Part shown: in pieces, positions 30,518 to 39,171 of the stretch
Layout of the letters: each line of letters starts with the position of its first letter
How positions within the stretch are numbered: position 1 is the stretch's first letter
From: an uncultured Campylobacter sp.
Lineage (GTDB): Bacteria > Campylobacterota > Campylobacteria > Campylobacterales > Campylobacteraceae
Length of the DNA: 48,951 nucleotides
NCBI RefSeq assembly: GCF_937980635.1
Contig: NZ_CALJPG010000012.1
Location: 1 to 48,951, forward strand
Direction of reading: 5' to 3'
Translations under genes and position numbers: made by a program
The notes under the pieces: generated by a model
Seen by the model: the letters and a program-made list of their open reading frames with translations, nothing else
What the model was told of the DNA's origin: nothing
The model's database searches: none

Positions 30518-31160
30518 ATGATAAGACTAAAAGCAAGATTAAGATTAGCCGCAGTGAAGCTTAAAACCGCCTTTTTTTATTAGCCTGATCGCTTATGCTT
30601 TGGCAGCTCTTAGCCTCTTTGTCATACCCGAAGAAATTTTGTCTGCTCATGCGGTTTTTAGAGGCTTTACGGCGTTTATGGCGGATTTTTATCCTGCTAT
30701 AAACGCGGCACAGACAAAAACCGCCTTTGGCGACGTGGCGGCGTTTCATCTTAGCTATTTATGCTTTTTTATGCCCGTTTGTTTGCTGTTTGCGGGGCTT
30801 TACGGCGTGGCAAAAGGAGCTACCGGCAGGCTTGAGGAAAACAAAAACAACGCCCAGGCGCTTTCGCAAGGTATTATTTTGCTTGCGCTTATCGTATGCT
30901 TTTTGGTATTCGGCGGACTTGATGATTTTTTCTCGGGTTATAGCATATGGCACTCTTATCGCCCGACGCGAGAGTTCATAGCACAGGTGAGGCTAGAATT
31001 ATTTTTATACTATGAAATGATAGGCTTTGGCATTGCAAATTTTTGCGTGATGATGTCGGCGTATCTTATTGTGCAGATTTGTAGGCAGCTGCGGGCGTTC
31101 ATTTTGCTTAGGGCTCACCAAACGGCTGTGTTTTTCGGACGGATATTTAGGCAACACTAG
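30518..31160 (+). pseudogene. Four-helix membrane protein, frameshifted at a T7 run
   Basis: The uninterrupted frame would start at TTG 30600, inside a hydrophobic segment and without a ribosome site. If one T is removed from the seven-T run at 30572-30578, the frame continues upstream to an ATG at 30518, giving a 213-residue protein starting MIRLKARLRLAAVKLKTAFF and continuing into ISLIAYALAALSLFV. That makes a complete first membrane helix, so I think this is the ancestral gene. The product has about four hydrophobic segments (helix one; FHLSYLCFFMPVCLLFAGLYG; GIILLALIVCFLVFGG; IGFGIANFCVMMSAYLIV). I do not recognise the family. It may be a pseudogene, a phase-variable gene or a base-call error. 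Confidence 0.55.
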
Positions 31161-31271
31161 CCGACTCGTTAAAGCTTGTTTAAATTTGACCGTACTCGTC
31201 GATAAATGAGCGCAAATTTAGCTCAAATTTGACGCGTGAAACGCTAAATTTAAACGGCTAAAACCATAAAT

Positions 31272-31735
31272 TTAAGCCGCACGGCGTATTTGCTTTAGTT
31301 TTATTCTGATAAAATTTGCTTGCAGTAGCGCTTCTTCTTTATTCGGCGAGTTTGTGAGCCACTCTAGCGCCTCTTTGGCGAGTTTTTCGGATTCTCTTAA
31401 ATCCTTTTTCGCGCTTAGCCCTTCTAGCAGTTTTGCATTTGCTTTCGCCGTGCTCAAACACAAAAAGTCAAAACATACGCAAAATACGAATAAAATCTAT
31501 GTGCAGGCGAGATAATGCTAAAAATTTTCGTCGAAACCAGCGCGATATAAAGCGATAAAATGCACGCAGGCACAAACATGGCGGGGCTAAATTTAGGGTC
31601 TTGCAAGCAAAGGCGCGTGGCAAATTTGATAAAAGCGTAAAATTTCGCCAAAACGCCCAAAGCGAAGTATCCTACCGCTGCCAAAAACAGTGCGCAAGCG
31701 CAGTAAAATATAATCATAAAAGTCGTTTCGCCCAA
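31272..31735 (-). pseudogene. Small membrane protein split at a short homopolymer
   Basis: Two overlapping minus-strand frames look like one gene. The first starts at TTG 31735 (AAGGAG upstream) with two hydrophobic segments and stops just after AYVLTFCV; the second continues with LCLSTAKANAKLLEGLSAKKDL and a helical C-terminus ending IRIKLKQIRRAA. Adding one base in the five-T run (plus-strand A run 31462-31466) joins them into a 154-residue protein. I do not know the family. The helical part looks like a degenerate TPR-type repeat. Confidence 0.55.
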
Positions 31736-31883
31736 ATTTTCTCCTTTTTGTTTTTAAATTTTAGGTTTTTCGCCATTTAATTTGACTTAATCAAATTTAG
31801 CTTTACCCTGCTAGCTCTCGCCCAAATTTAACCCCAGCTTAAGCATAAGCTTGTATACTTTGGCTTTAAATTTAAGGCGGCAA

Positions 31884-32782
31884 ATGAGATCACAGAGCGA
31901 ATTTTTTGGCGTTTTCATCACTCTTCTTGGCGGCGTATTATGGGGATTTAGCAGTGTTTGCGGGCAGTATCTGTTCACGCAAAAAGGCGTCAGCGCCGAC
32001 TGGCTCGTGCCCTACCGCCTAGGCCTCGCCGGGCTTGCGATGGTAGCGTATTACATCGCTTGCTCGCCGCGCCTAGCCTTTGCGCCGCTAAAAGATCGCG
32101 TGCTTTTGCCGCAGCTGCTCATCTACGCGTTTTTTGGGCTTATGATGACGCAGTATTCGTACTTTTGCGGTGTCGAGCTCTCAAACGCCGCCGTCGCGAC
32201 CGTGATCCAGTACTCCGCGCCCGCGCTCATCCTCGCCGTCGTTTGCTTTTTACAGCGGCGCGCGCCTAAAAAGGTCGAGCTCATCGCGCTCATTTTCGCG
32301 GTGCTGGGCGTCGTGCTGCTCGCCACCCACGGCGATCTTGGCTCGCTGGTTATCAGCGCGGAGGCGCTGGTTTGGTGCCTGATTAGCGCGCTTGGCGTCG
32401 TGATATACAGCCTCATTCCCACGAAGCTAAATCAAAAAACCCCGTCGCGTTAAATTTAGGCTGGGGGATGGTCATCGGCGGCGGCGCGCTCGCGCTTTAC
32501 ACGCGGGTTTGGCAGCTAGGCGGCGTGAGCGACGCGCAGGGCTTTGCGGCGCTTGCCGCAGTAGTGGTACTTGGCACGATATGTGCGTTTAGTTTTTACA
32601 TGACGGGACTAAAGATAATAGGCGCGAGCAGGGCGAGCATGATCGCGTGCATCGAGCCGGTGAGCGCCGCGGCGTTTGCCTATTTTTGGCTGGGGACGGA
32701 GTTCGTGTTTCTTGATTTTGCGGGCTTTACGCTCATTATCTCGTGCATATTTTTGCTGGCTAAAGATAGGAAAAAGGCGTAA
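31884..32782 (+). pseudogene. EamA-family (DMT) transporter, split by a frameshift
   Basis: Ten-helix drug/metabolite-type exporter, as two EamA halves. The first half starts at ATG 31884 (AAGG site) with GVFITLLGGVLWGFSSVCGQYLF and runs to LIPTKLNQK, then stops. The second half (from about 32440) continues as NPVALNLGWGMVIGGGALALYTRVW through IEPVSAAAFAYFWLG to LLAKDRKKA. One extra base in the six-A run at 32434-32439 (or the following C4) would join the halves into 299 residues, the normal length of this family. The substrate is unknown. Sua5-like DNA starts 13 bases after the stop. A decayed fragment of a second copy lies at 34040-34120 on the other strand. Confidence 0.75.
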
Positions 32783-32795
32783 ATTTGGAGAAGAG

Positions 32796-33218
32796 ATGAT
32801 CTATTTGGCGCAGACCGATACGACGGCGGGATTTTTGAGTAAGGATTTTCGCGAGATAAACTCGCTCAAACGCCGAGCCGCGGATAAACCCTGCCTCATA
32901 ACGACGGCAAAGCTTAGCGAGCTAAAAAATCTAGCTCGCGTGCCCGCTAAATTTAAAAATTTAGTGCGCCGCGCGAGAAAAAAGACGTTTTTGTATCCGA
33001 ACGCCAAGGCCGTGCGCGTCGTAAAAGAGTGCGCTCACGAGGAGTTTTTGCGTAAATTTGACTGGCTTTACTCTAGCAGCGCAAATTTAAACGGGAAAAA
33101 CTTCGATGAAGCCTGGGCGAAAGCGGCGGCAGACGAGGTAGTGGATCAAAATTTCAGCCAAAATGCAAGCTCGAAAATTTATAAAATTTCAAAAACTAAA
33201 ATTTTGCGGATTAGATAG
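32796..33218 (+). CDS. Sua5/YciO/YrdC-like protein
   Basis: A 140-residue protein with a YrdC-type fold. I start it at ATG 32796, which has a GGAGAAG site; an open frame beginning further upstream would only be antisense-like text within the EamA gene. Visible family features are IYLAQTDTTAGFLS at the N-terminus, KRRAADKPCLI (basic motif for carbonyl/nucleotide binding) and YSSSANLNGKNF near the C-terminus, matching the S-x-A-N signature. Full TsaC makes threonylcarbamoyl-AMP for tRNA t6A; this protein is short and lacks the Sua5 extension, so it may be a paralogue of unknown substrate. Unlike the genes just before it, it is intact. Confidence 0.75.
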   Translation: MIYLAQTDTTAGFLSKDFREINSLKRRAADKPCLITTAKLSELKNLARVPAKFKNLVRRARKKTFLYPNAKAVRVVKECAHEEFLRKFDWLYSSSANLNGKNFDEAWAKAAADEVVDQNFSQNASSKIYKISKTKILRIR

Positions 33219-33506
33219 AGCTGCCGATTAAAATTTACACGCGCAAAGAGCACATAAAAAAGAGGCGCAGCGGGAAGTAACTTTACAAATTTAAACGGCT
33301 TTGCAAATTTAAAACCGGATACCTCGTTTCGGCTACTTTGTCCTCTGCACAATTTAAAACGGCCTTCTAAATTTAAAATGGCTCTGTAAATTTAGCCGAG
33401 CCGTGAAATTTCGTCACATATAAACCGCATAAAATATGTCTGAAATTTTAAAAAATTACGAAAAGTTCACGAAAAACTCTCAGAAAAATCATATAAAAAG
33501 CTGTAA

Positions 33507-33518
33507 CCCCCCCCCCCC
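33507..33518. repeat. Homopolymer tract of 12 C
   Basis: Twelve consecutive C on the plus strand (G12 on the minus). Tracts of this length in Campylobacter are typically hypermutable and drive phase variation of surface genes. Here the only frame through it on the minus strand is about 35 codons (from an ATG near 33556), so the gene it once controlled may be gone or the tract may act on transcription. Confidence 0.8.
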
Positions 33519-33619
33519 ACTTCCCGTTGCCTTCAAATAGTAAAATTTCTGCCATTCTCGAAGCCGTAAAATTTCGCTATTGCTAGCTTTTGAATGAAAT
33601 TCTATCGTCAAATACTCTC

Positions 33620-33935
33620 GATCAAAATTTCAACTCAGGCGAGCTAAGATTGTCGCTATAAATTCTTGCATCCCGAGCATTTTCGATTAAAATTTTAAAG
33701 ATCGGGCATTGCCGCTGGTTTTTATCCTAGCCGCTACGCGCCGTTTTATCGCAGCCCTACCGACGCCGCTTCTGCCTTTGATTAAAATTCCATCTTGTGA
33801 AAACAGCTTCTCTGACGCCGCCAAAATCAAAATTTCGCCGCTGTACCAATAGTTTTAATAAAATTCGGCCGCCGCTTCTGCCGATAGTTTTAATTAAAAT
33901 TTCATCACCGCGGGAGTAAATTTCGATCAAAATTC
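33620..33935 (+). repeat. Degenerate array of RATYAAAATTY words
   Basis: Seven copies, several imperfect, of an 11-base word close to GATTAAAATTC/GATCAAAATTT start at about 33620, 33685, 33780, 33825, 33856, 33892 and 33925, all in the same orientation and separated by GC-rich CCGCCGC-like spacers. The last five are spaced at about 31-45 bases. Each contains one RAATTY. Confidence 0.55.
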
Positions 33936-33978
33936 TATCATCGCCGATTGTATATCAAAAGTCCCGCCGCCGCCGATA

Positions 33979-34185
33979 CTATCGCCTTTCATCGCCGCTA
34001 TCGCCGCCGCGGCTATTGCGCTCTATCTTCACTGCTTCCGCCGCAGCAAGCGCCGCAAAGCCGTCCGCGTCGCTCACGCCCCCAAGCCGCCAAAGCTGTG
34101 CGTAAAGCGCAAGCGGTCTCCATTGCCGCACCAAGACGACGACCGATCCGCGATAAAATTTCCGCCGCCGCGCAACGTGTGTCAA
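33979..34185 (-). pseudogene. Remnant of an EamA-family transporter
   Basis: On the minus strand, residues encoded around 34120-34040 read LALYAQLWRLGGVSDADGFAALAA, nearly the same as LALYTRVWQLGGVSDAQGFAALAA in the split EamA gene 1.5 kb away on the plus strand. The DNA also matches closely over about 75 bases. Nothing else of a transporter is visible around it, so it is a small decayed duplicate or the trace of an inversion. Confidence 0.6.
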
Positions 34186-34429
34186 GTCAAACGCCGCAAA
34201 TTTTAAAATTTAAACCGCCTCTCGCCGCGCGGCACCGATAAGCTCCAACCGATAAACTCCGCTAGCTAGTCCATCATTTCCGCATAAATCATAAATTTCC
34301 ATAAATTTAACGCCGCCTTTCTTGCTTTATATTAAAATTTCGCTAAAATTACCGCATTAAATTTGAGGCGCAAACGGAGCTTAAGTTTAAACCGCTTGCG
34401 GGCAAATTAAATCCATTCAAGGAGCTTTT

Positions 34430-35806
34430 ATGAGCGGTGTTGCGTTAATCATCTGCTTCGCCATAGCGGTCGTCGTGATGATTTTTTTGATCTCCAAAGC
34501 AGGCGTTCACCCATTTTTGGCGCTAATGCTTATCTCCCTGGCGCTCGCGATTGTCGCGGGCATACCGCTAGCCAAGATCCCTGCGATTATCGGCGACGGA
34601 TTCAGCGGCACGTTTAAGAGTATCGGTATCGTCATAATCTTCGGCGCGCTCATCGGCACCGTACTCGAAAAGACCGGCGCGGCGCTCAAACTCGCCGATA
34701 TGGTCGTAAACGTAGTCGGACAAAAGCGCCCCGAGCTTGCGATGCTCATAATGGGCTGGATCGTGGGTATCCCCGTATTTTGCGACAGCGGCTTCGTCGT
34801 TTTAAACCCGATCCGAGAAGCGATCAGCAAAAAAATCGGCGAAAATCCGGTCGCTCTTGCAGTAGCGCTTTCCGGCGGACTTTACGCCTCGCACGTATTC
34901 ATCCCGCCGACTCCGGGACCGATCGCCGCAGCAGGCGCCGTGGGTCTAGGCGGCAATCTGCTACTCGTAATCGCAATGGGCGCGGTAGTATCATTGCCGG
35001 TGCTGATCGCTACATACTTTTTTTCTAAAAAGGTCGCCAAGAGCGTGCATATAAGCGAGGCTGAAGCGAATGAAGTCATCGCTAAAAGCTACGACGATCT
35101 GCTTAAACAATACGGCAAATTGCCGGGCGGATTTTTAAGCTTAACCCCTATTTTGGTGCCGATCCTATTTATGGCGCTGGGTTCCGTCGCCAAGATCCTA
35201 AAAGTAGGCGGGTTTGCGGGTGAAATTTCGCAATTTTTAGGAAATCCTATCATCGCGCTAGCCTTGGGCGTAGTTTTTGCGGTATTTTTACTCATGCAAA
35301 CCGGCAAATTAGGTGAATTTAGCGAGATCACCAACGAATCCTTAAAAATCGTAGGCCCGATCCTCTTCATCACCGCAGCGGGCGGAGTGCTAGGCAAGGT
35401 CATCACCGACGCCGGCTTCGTAACCTACATCAAGGACAATGCGACTGCCATTAAAGCCGCGGGGATTTTCTTCCCGTTCTTAATCTCAGCCGTCTTAAAA
35501 ACCGCACAAGGAAGCTCCACCGTGGCGATCATCACTACAGCTTCGATTATGGGGGCGTTTAACGCGGACGGCTCGCTGATGCAGGTGTTGGGATTCACCT
35601 CCGAAATGTCCGGCGCACTCGTCGTAATGGCGATCGCAGCGGGCGCGATGACGGTTTCGCACGCTAACGACAGCTACTTTTGGGTCGTTACGAATTTCAG
35701 CAAGATGAATCCGCAGCAAGGCTACCGCACACAGACTATGCTAACCCTAATTATGGGCATTACGGGTATGATCAGCGTGTGGATTTTGTCGCTGTTTTTG
35801 ATATAG
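34430..35806 (+). CDS. GntP-family H+ symporter (gluconate/glycerate-type)
   Basis: Inner-membrane permease of the gluconate:H+ symporter family, 458 residues, with about 12-14 hydrophobic segments spread over the chain. Recognisable family blocks are MGWIVGIPVFCDSGFVVLNPI, SGGLYASHVFIPPTPGPIAAA and the C-terminal TAQGSSTVAIITTASI, VSHANDSYFWVV and MNPQQGYRTQTML. The ATG has an AAGGAGC site. Its nearest downstream gene on the same strand, 400 bases away, is glycerate kinase, so I infer a small sugar acid such as glycerate as substrate, although gluconate or another acid is possible. Full length. Confidence 0.9.
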   Translation: MSGVALIICFAIAVVVMIFLISKAGVHPFLALMLISLALAIVAGIPLAKIPAIIGDGFSGTFKSIGIVIIFGALIGTVLEKTGAALKLADMVVNVVGQKRPELAMLIMGWIVGIPVFCDSGFVVLNPIREAISKKIGENPVALAVALSGGLYASHVFIPPTPGPIAAAGAVGLGGNLLLVIAMGAVVSLPVLIATYFFSKKVAKSVHISEAEANEVIAKSYDDLLKQYGKLPGGFLSLTPILVPILFMALGSVAKILKVGGFAGEISQFLGNPIIALALGVVFAVFLLMQTGKLGEFSEITNESLKIVGPILFITAAGGVLGKVITDAGFVTYIKDNATAIKAAGIFFPFLISAVLKTAQGSSTVAIITTASIMGAFNADGSLMQVLGFTSEMSGALVVMAIAAGAMTVSHANDSYFWVVTNFSKMNPQQGYRTQTMLTLIMGITGMISVWILSLFLI

Positions 35807-35983
35807 GCTAGCTTATTTAGCCGCTACAGCGCTAAATCAGTGCGGAGTGCAATACGCGGCATCTACCAGCGGCTAGCTACATTAAATTCTTTAAATTTAC
35901 GTAGCTAGCCACCGCGTAAATGCCCTAGTATTAAAATTTCGTATAGCGGAGTTTTAAATTTACACACAAAGCCTCAAGGAGCA

Positions 35984-36114
35984 AAATTTTAAAATTCTAT
36001 CGCTACGGAATTTTAAAATTTAGCCGAAATTTTGTGGCTTACAGAATTTTAAAATTCCACGACATGAAATTTTAAAATTTGCCCCATAAATTTGGCGACG
36101 AGATTTTAAAATTC
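35984..36114. repeat. Array of five RAATTTTAAAATTY palindromes
   Basis: Copies at 35984-35997, 36008-36021, 36044-36057, 36067-36080 and 36101-36114 (the last with one mismatch). Each is a 14-base palindrome holding two RAATTY hexamers whose centres are eight bases apart. The spacers differ in sequence and are 9-22 bases long. It lies about 90-220 bases before the glycerate kinase start. This is the tightest cluster of the word I found. Confidence 0.85.
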
Positions 36115-36199
36115 TACTCTTGCTTCGATCTTGTCATCGTAAATTTAGCCTATGCGCTGTAAAATTCCAAAATTTTAAAATACCAGCTAAAGGAAAAAT

Positions 36200-37336
36200 A
36201 TGAAAGTTTTAGTCGCGATCGACTCGTTTAAGGGCTCGCTTAGTTCGCTTGAGGCGGGCAACGCCGTAAAATCAGGCATCGAGAAGCTAGGCTGCGAGGT
36301 GCTCGTCAAACCTATCGCAGATGGCGGCGAAGGAAGCGTTGAAGCCCTTGCCGACGCGCTAAAAGCTAGGTTCATGGACGTCATCGTAGCAAATCCGTTA
36401 GGCGAAAAAACGCCCGCGCGCTACGCCTTAAAAGGCGAGCTAGGTATCTTAGAAATGGCGTCCGCATCGGGTCTGCCGCTCATCGAAAAATCGCGCCGCA
36501 ATCCGCTAAAAACGAGCACCTACGGCTTTGGCGAGATGATAGCGCATGCGATTGCGCACGGAGCGCGAAAGTTTATCATCGGCATCGGCGGAAGTGCTAC
36601 GAATGACGCGGGCATGGGGATGCTGCGCGCGCTCGGCTTTAAATTTAAAGATGCAAATGGCGCAGAGCTTGCGGGAGCAGGCGAGGATCTGATTAAACTC
36701 GCCACGATAGATTGCACTTCGGTGCTACCACATCTTAAAGAGTGTGAGTTTCTTATCGCCTGCGACGTAGATAATCCGCTTTTTGGCGAAAACGGCGCGG
36801 CATATATTTACGCTCCGCAAAAGGGTGCGGATGCAGCGATGGTAAAGCAGCTCGATGCAGGACTTATAAATTTTGCAAGCGTCGTAAGCAAACATCTTGG
36901 ACGCGAGCTTTGGAATAGCCCCGGAGCAGGAGCTGCCGGCGGGCTAGGCTTTGGCTTCGTAAGCTTTCTAAACGCGACGCTTAAGCCGGGCATCGACATC
37001 ATTACCGAAGAGATCGGACTGGATCGCGATATGAAAGACGCCGAGCTCGTCATCACAGGCGAAGGAAGGCTCGATTTTCAAAGCTCGATGGGCAAAACCC
37101 CTTGCGGCGTCGCGAAGATCGCCGCTTCCTACGGCGTGCCCGTAATCGCGCTAGCAGGCGGTATCTCGCCCTGTGCCGGTGGCTGTAACGAGCGAGGCAT
37201 AGGAGCATTTTTTTGCATCCTAAACGAACCGATGAGCCTTGAGCGCGCGATGGAAAAAGAGACCGCAACACAAAATTTAGCCCGCGTCGCCGAACAAGCG
37301 GTGAGATTGTTTATGCTCGGACGCGGCGCGAAATAG
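36200..37336 (+). CDS. glxK: Glycerate kinase
   Basis: Phosphorylates D-glycerate with ATP; the bacterial family (GlxK/GarK, type 1) mostly yields 2-phosphoglycerate, which enters lower glycolysis. The 378-residue protein starts with MKVLVAIDSFKGSLSS, contains the glycine-rich IGIGGSATNDAGMGML motif in the first half, and GAAGGLGFG and TGEGRLDFQSSMGKTP in the second, all standard for the family. The ATG follows an AAAGGA site. Together with the upstream GntP-type permease it forms a likely glycerate uptake-and-use pair. The symbol is by family; garK is an equivalent name. Confidence 0.93.
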   Translation: MKVLVAIDSFKGSLSSLEAGNAVKSGIEKLGCEVLVKPIADGGEGSVEALADALKARFMDVIVANPLGEKTPARYALKGELGILEMASASGLPLIEKSRRNPLKTSTYGFGEMIAHAIAHGARKFIIGIGGSATNDAGMGMLRALGFKFKDANGAELAGAGEDLIKLATIDCTSVLPHLKECEFLIACDVDNPLFGENGAAYIYAPQKGADAAMVKQLDAGLINFASVVSKHLGRELWNSPGAGAAGGLGFGFVSFLNATLKPGIDIITEEIGLDRDMKDAELVITGEGRLDFQSSMGKTPCGVAKIAASYGVPVIALAGGISPCAGGCNERGIGAFFCILNEPMSLERAMEKETATQNLARVAEQAVRLFMLGRGAK

Positions 37337-39171
37337 AGCTTTTGGGCTGAAATTTTAAGGCGCGGGCGCTAAAACTTGCAGCGAGCGCGGTATGTATGCG
37401 TGACAGGTGCGGTTGCGAAATAAGGCGGCGGCGGATCGCAACATATAAGCACGACAAAGTGCGGCAGGAGGCGAGAACAGCGAAGAAACGAAATTATTTG
37501 CGTGCTTTAAAGGCACGGCGTGATATTGACGCAGATGCGGTGACGCGCAGCTTACAAGGCGCAAAAATATACGCGAAGAAGCAGGCGAGAGCCTACAACG
37601 ATGGACGTTAGTAAAGCGGCGGCTTGCGGCAAGAGGATACGGGCTATGACGTGCATGCGCGGCAAGCAAATACTATACGCAGCTTGCGACGGGCAACAGA
37701 ATTTCATCCGCCGCAGTCTGCGGCAAGCGGATAAATTTTGCATTAAAGTAAAATTAGAGAGGAGCTTTGTTTGAAATTTTAGCGCGTTTAAAAAGGCGGA
37801 GGCGGTTAAGCGGCGGCGCAGCGACGGGCGGCGTGAAATTCTACTTTACTACGCGCGATACAAACGCAAGGCGGGCTTTAAAACTCATTTCCAATCAAGT
37901 GGTTCGCGAACCCTCGCAATACATAACCTCAAGGCATGATTAAGACAGACAGAATTTTAAAATTTAACCGCTGTATTCGCAGTCTATGGAATTTGCAACG
38001 TAAATTTAAAAGCAGCGATCCTCTTTATAAAATTCCGTTTAAATTTTAGCCCGCGATATGTTCATTTTGAGGTAAGAAAGGCTGCTCAATCGCAAGATCG
38101 CGCTTCCTGCAAAGATGACGGCGGCCGGCGGCGGCGCACTACTTCGCCCGCCCACAAAGCCCATCAGCCTTCCGATGACGCTTTGATGAGAGGTGAGTCG
38201 CGTCTGCGTAAATTTGTATTATTAAGATCGCGGATTTGCTTATCGCTAAATTTAGTGCGGATGCGGCCGCCGTATGCCGCTACGATAGGGCCGGGCTTGC
38301 GTTAAATTTGCTCCGATCGCGCTATGTTTTGCGATAAAAATTTATGAAATTTTATTTTCGGTCGGCGCCAAAAAATTTTATAAAGCTCCATTTTAAAATT
38401 TGCGGCACGGGCGCATACCGACCAGGTTCAAGCTAAAATCAAAATTCCAAGCGGCGAATGCAGAAGCCCCTCGTGCCTAGCGTATCTGCGGCGGCGGTGC
38501 GGACACGCTAAATTTATCGCTTTTAGGACGCAAAAGACGCGCAGGCGCGGGCAAAATTTATTGATTTTAGAGTTTAAAGCATCGAATTCGCGCGTCTAGG
38601 CTAAATTTTAAAATTTAAGGCGCGCGACGCTTCGGACGTATCCGCGCGACTGCGAGCGCTCATAAAATTCGCCCGAAGCAAGGTTGTAAAACCGCGGGCA
38701 GGCACAAAATTTATCTCCGCAAAAATCAAAGCCGCGAAAGCAAAAAGGCTCCGCGAGCGCTCGCTGCCGCACCCGCCCGAGTAAATTAAAATCGCATGAT
38801 CCGCCTGGTTGGCATACGCGGAGGGTGCTGCTGCGGGCATTTGCACTTAAATCCGGTGCGATCGCAATGCGATTTAAAACCGCGTCTGCTTAAATTCGCG
38901 CCGTTTCGGTTCGCTCGCAACCACATCTCGCCGCAGTAGCGCTTTAAATTTGCACCGCCGCGATTTGTGTGCATTCAATCGCTACGGCAAGGGTAAAATT
39001 TTAAAATCTAGGTCCATACGCGCCGATTTGCCCGCCAAAATCGCTCGGATCGAATTTACGCTACCATAATCTGAGCAGATTAAAGCGCCGCCGCTTAAAA
39101 GCGCAAATTTTACCTCTCAAACGGCGGCGAGAAATTTCGCTAAAATTTCATCTCTCAATTCGGCGCGCGGT
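37337..39171. other. Long gene-free region between glycerate kinase and dnaQ-like gene
   Basis: About 1.8 kb, the longest gene-free stretch. Several open frames of 60-105 codons exist but none has a start site, domain or sensible composition. RAATTY is common but less regular than elsewhere. A perfect 12-base palindrome GGTTCGCGAACC lies at 37901-37912. I could not identify any decayed gene, RNA or mobile element. Confidence 0.5.

Larger units (their letters stand above)
33219..34429. other. Non-coding, decayed region before the GntP permease
   Basis: About 1.2 kb without an intact gene. It contains a 12-C tract (33507-33518), a degenerate array of RATYAAAATTY words (33620-33935) and the antisense EamA remnant (33979-34185), each listed separately. 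The right end carries AAATTT words and the leader of the permease gene. Confidence 0.65.

Noticed and set aside
32676..32795. Upstream extension of the Sua5-like frame
   Set aside because: Reads through the EamA 3' end in another frame; the ATG at 32796 has the ribosome site and the family start.
33540..33935. Possible CRISPR array
   Set aside because: Repeat words are only about 11 bases and imperfect, with irregular spacing; no cas genes nearby.
37396..37669. Two opposing frames of about 100 codons after glycerate kinase
   Set aside because: No ribosome sites, no domains and implausible composition (Arg/Ala-rich).
37901..37912. GGTTCGCGAACC as a tRNA T-arm or attachment site
   Set aside because: No cloverleaf can be formed around it; only a short palindrome.
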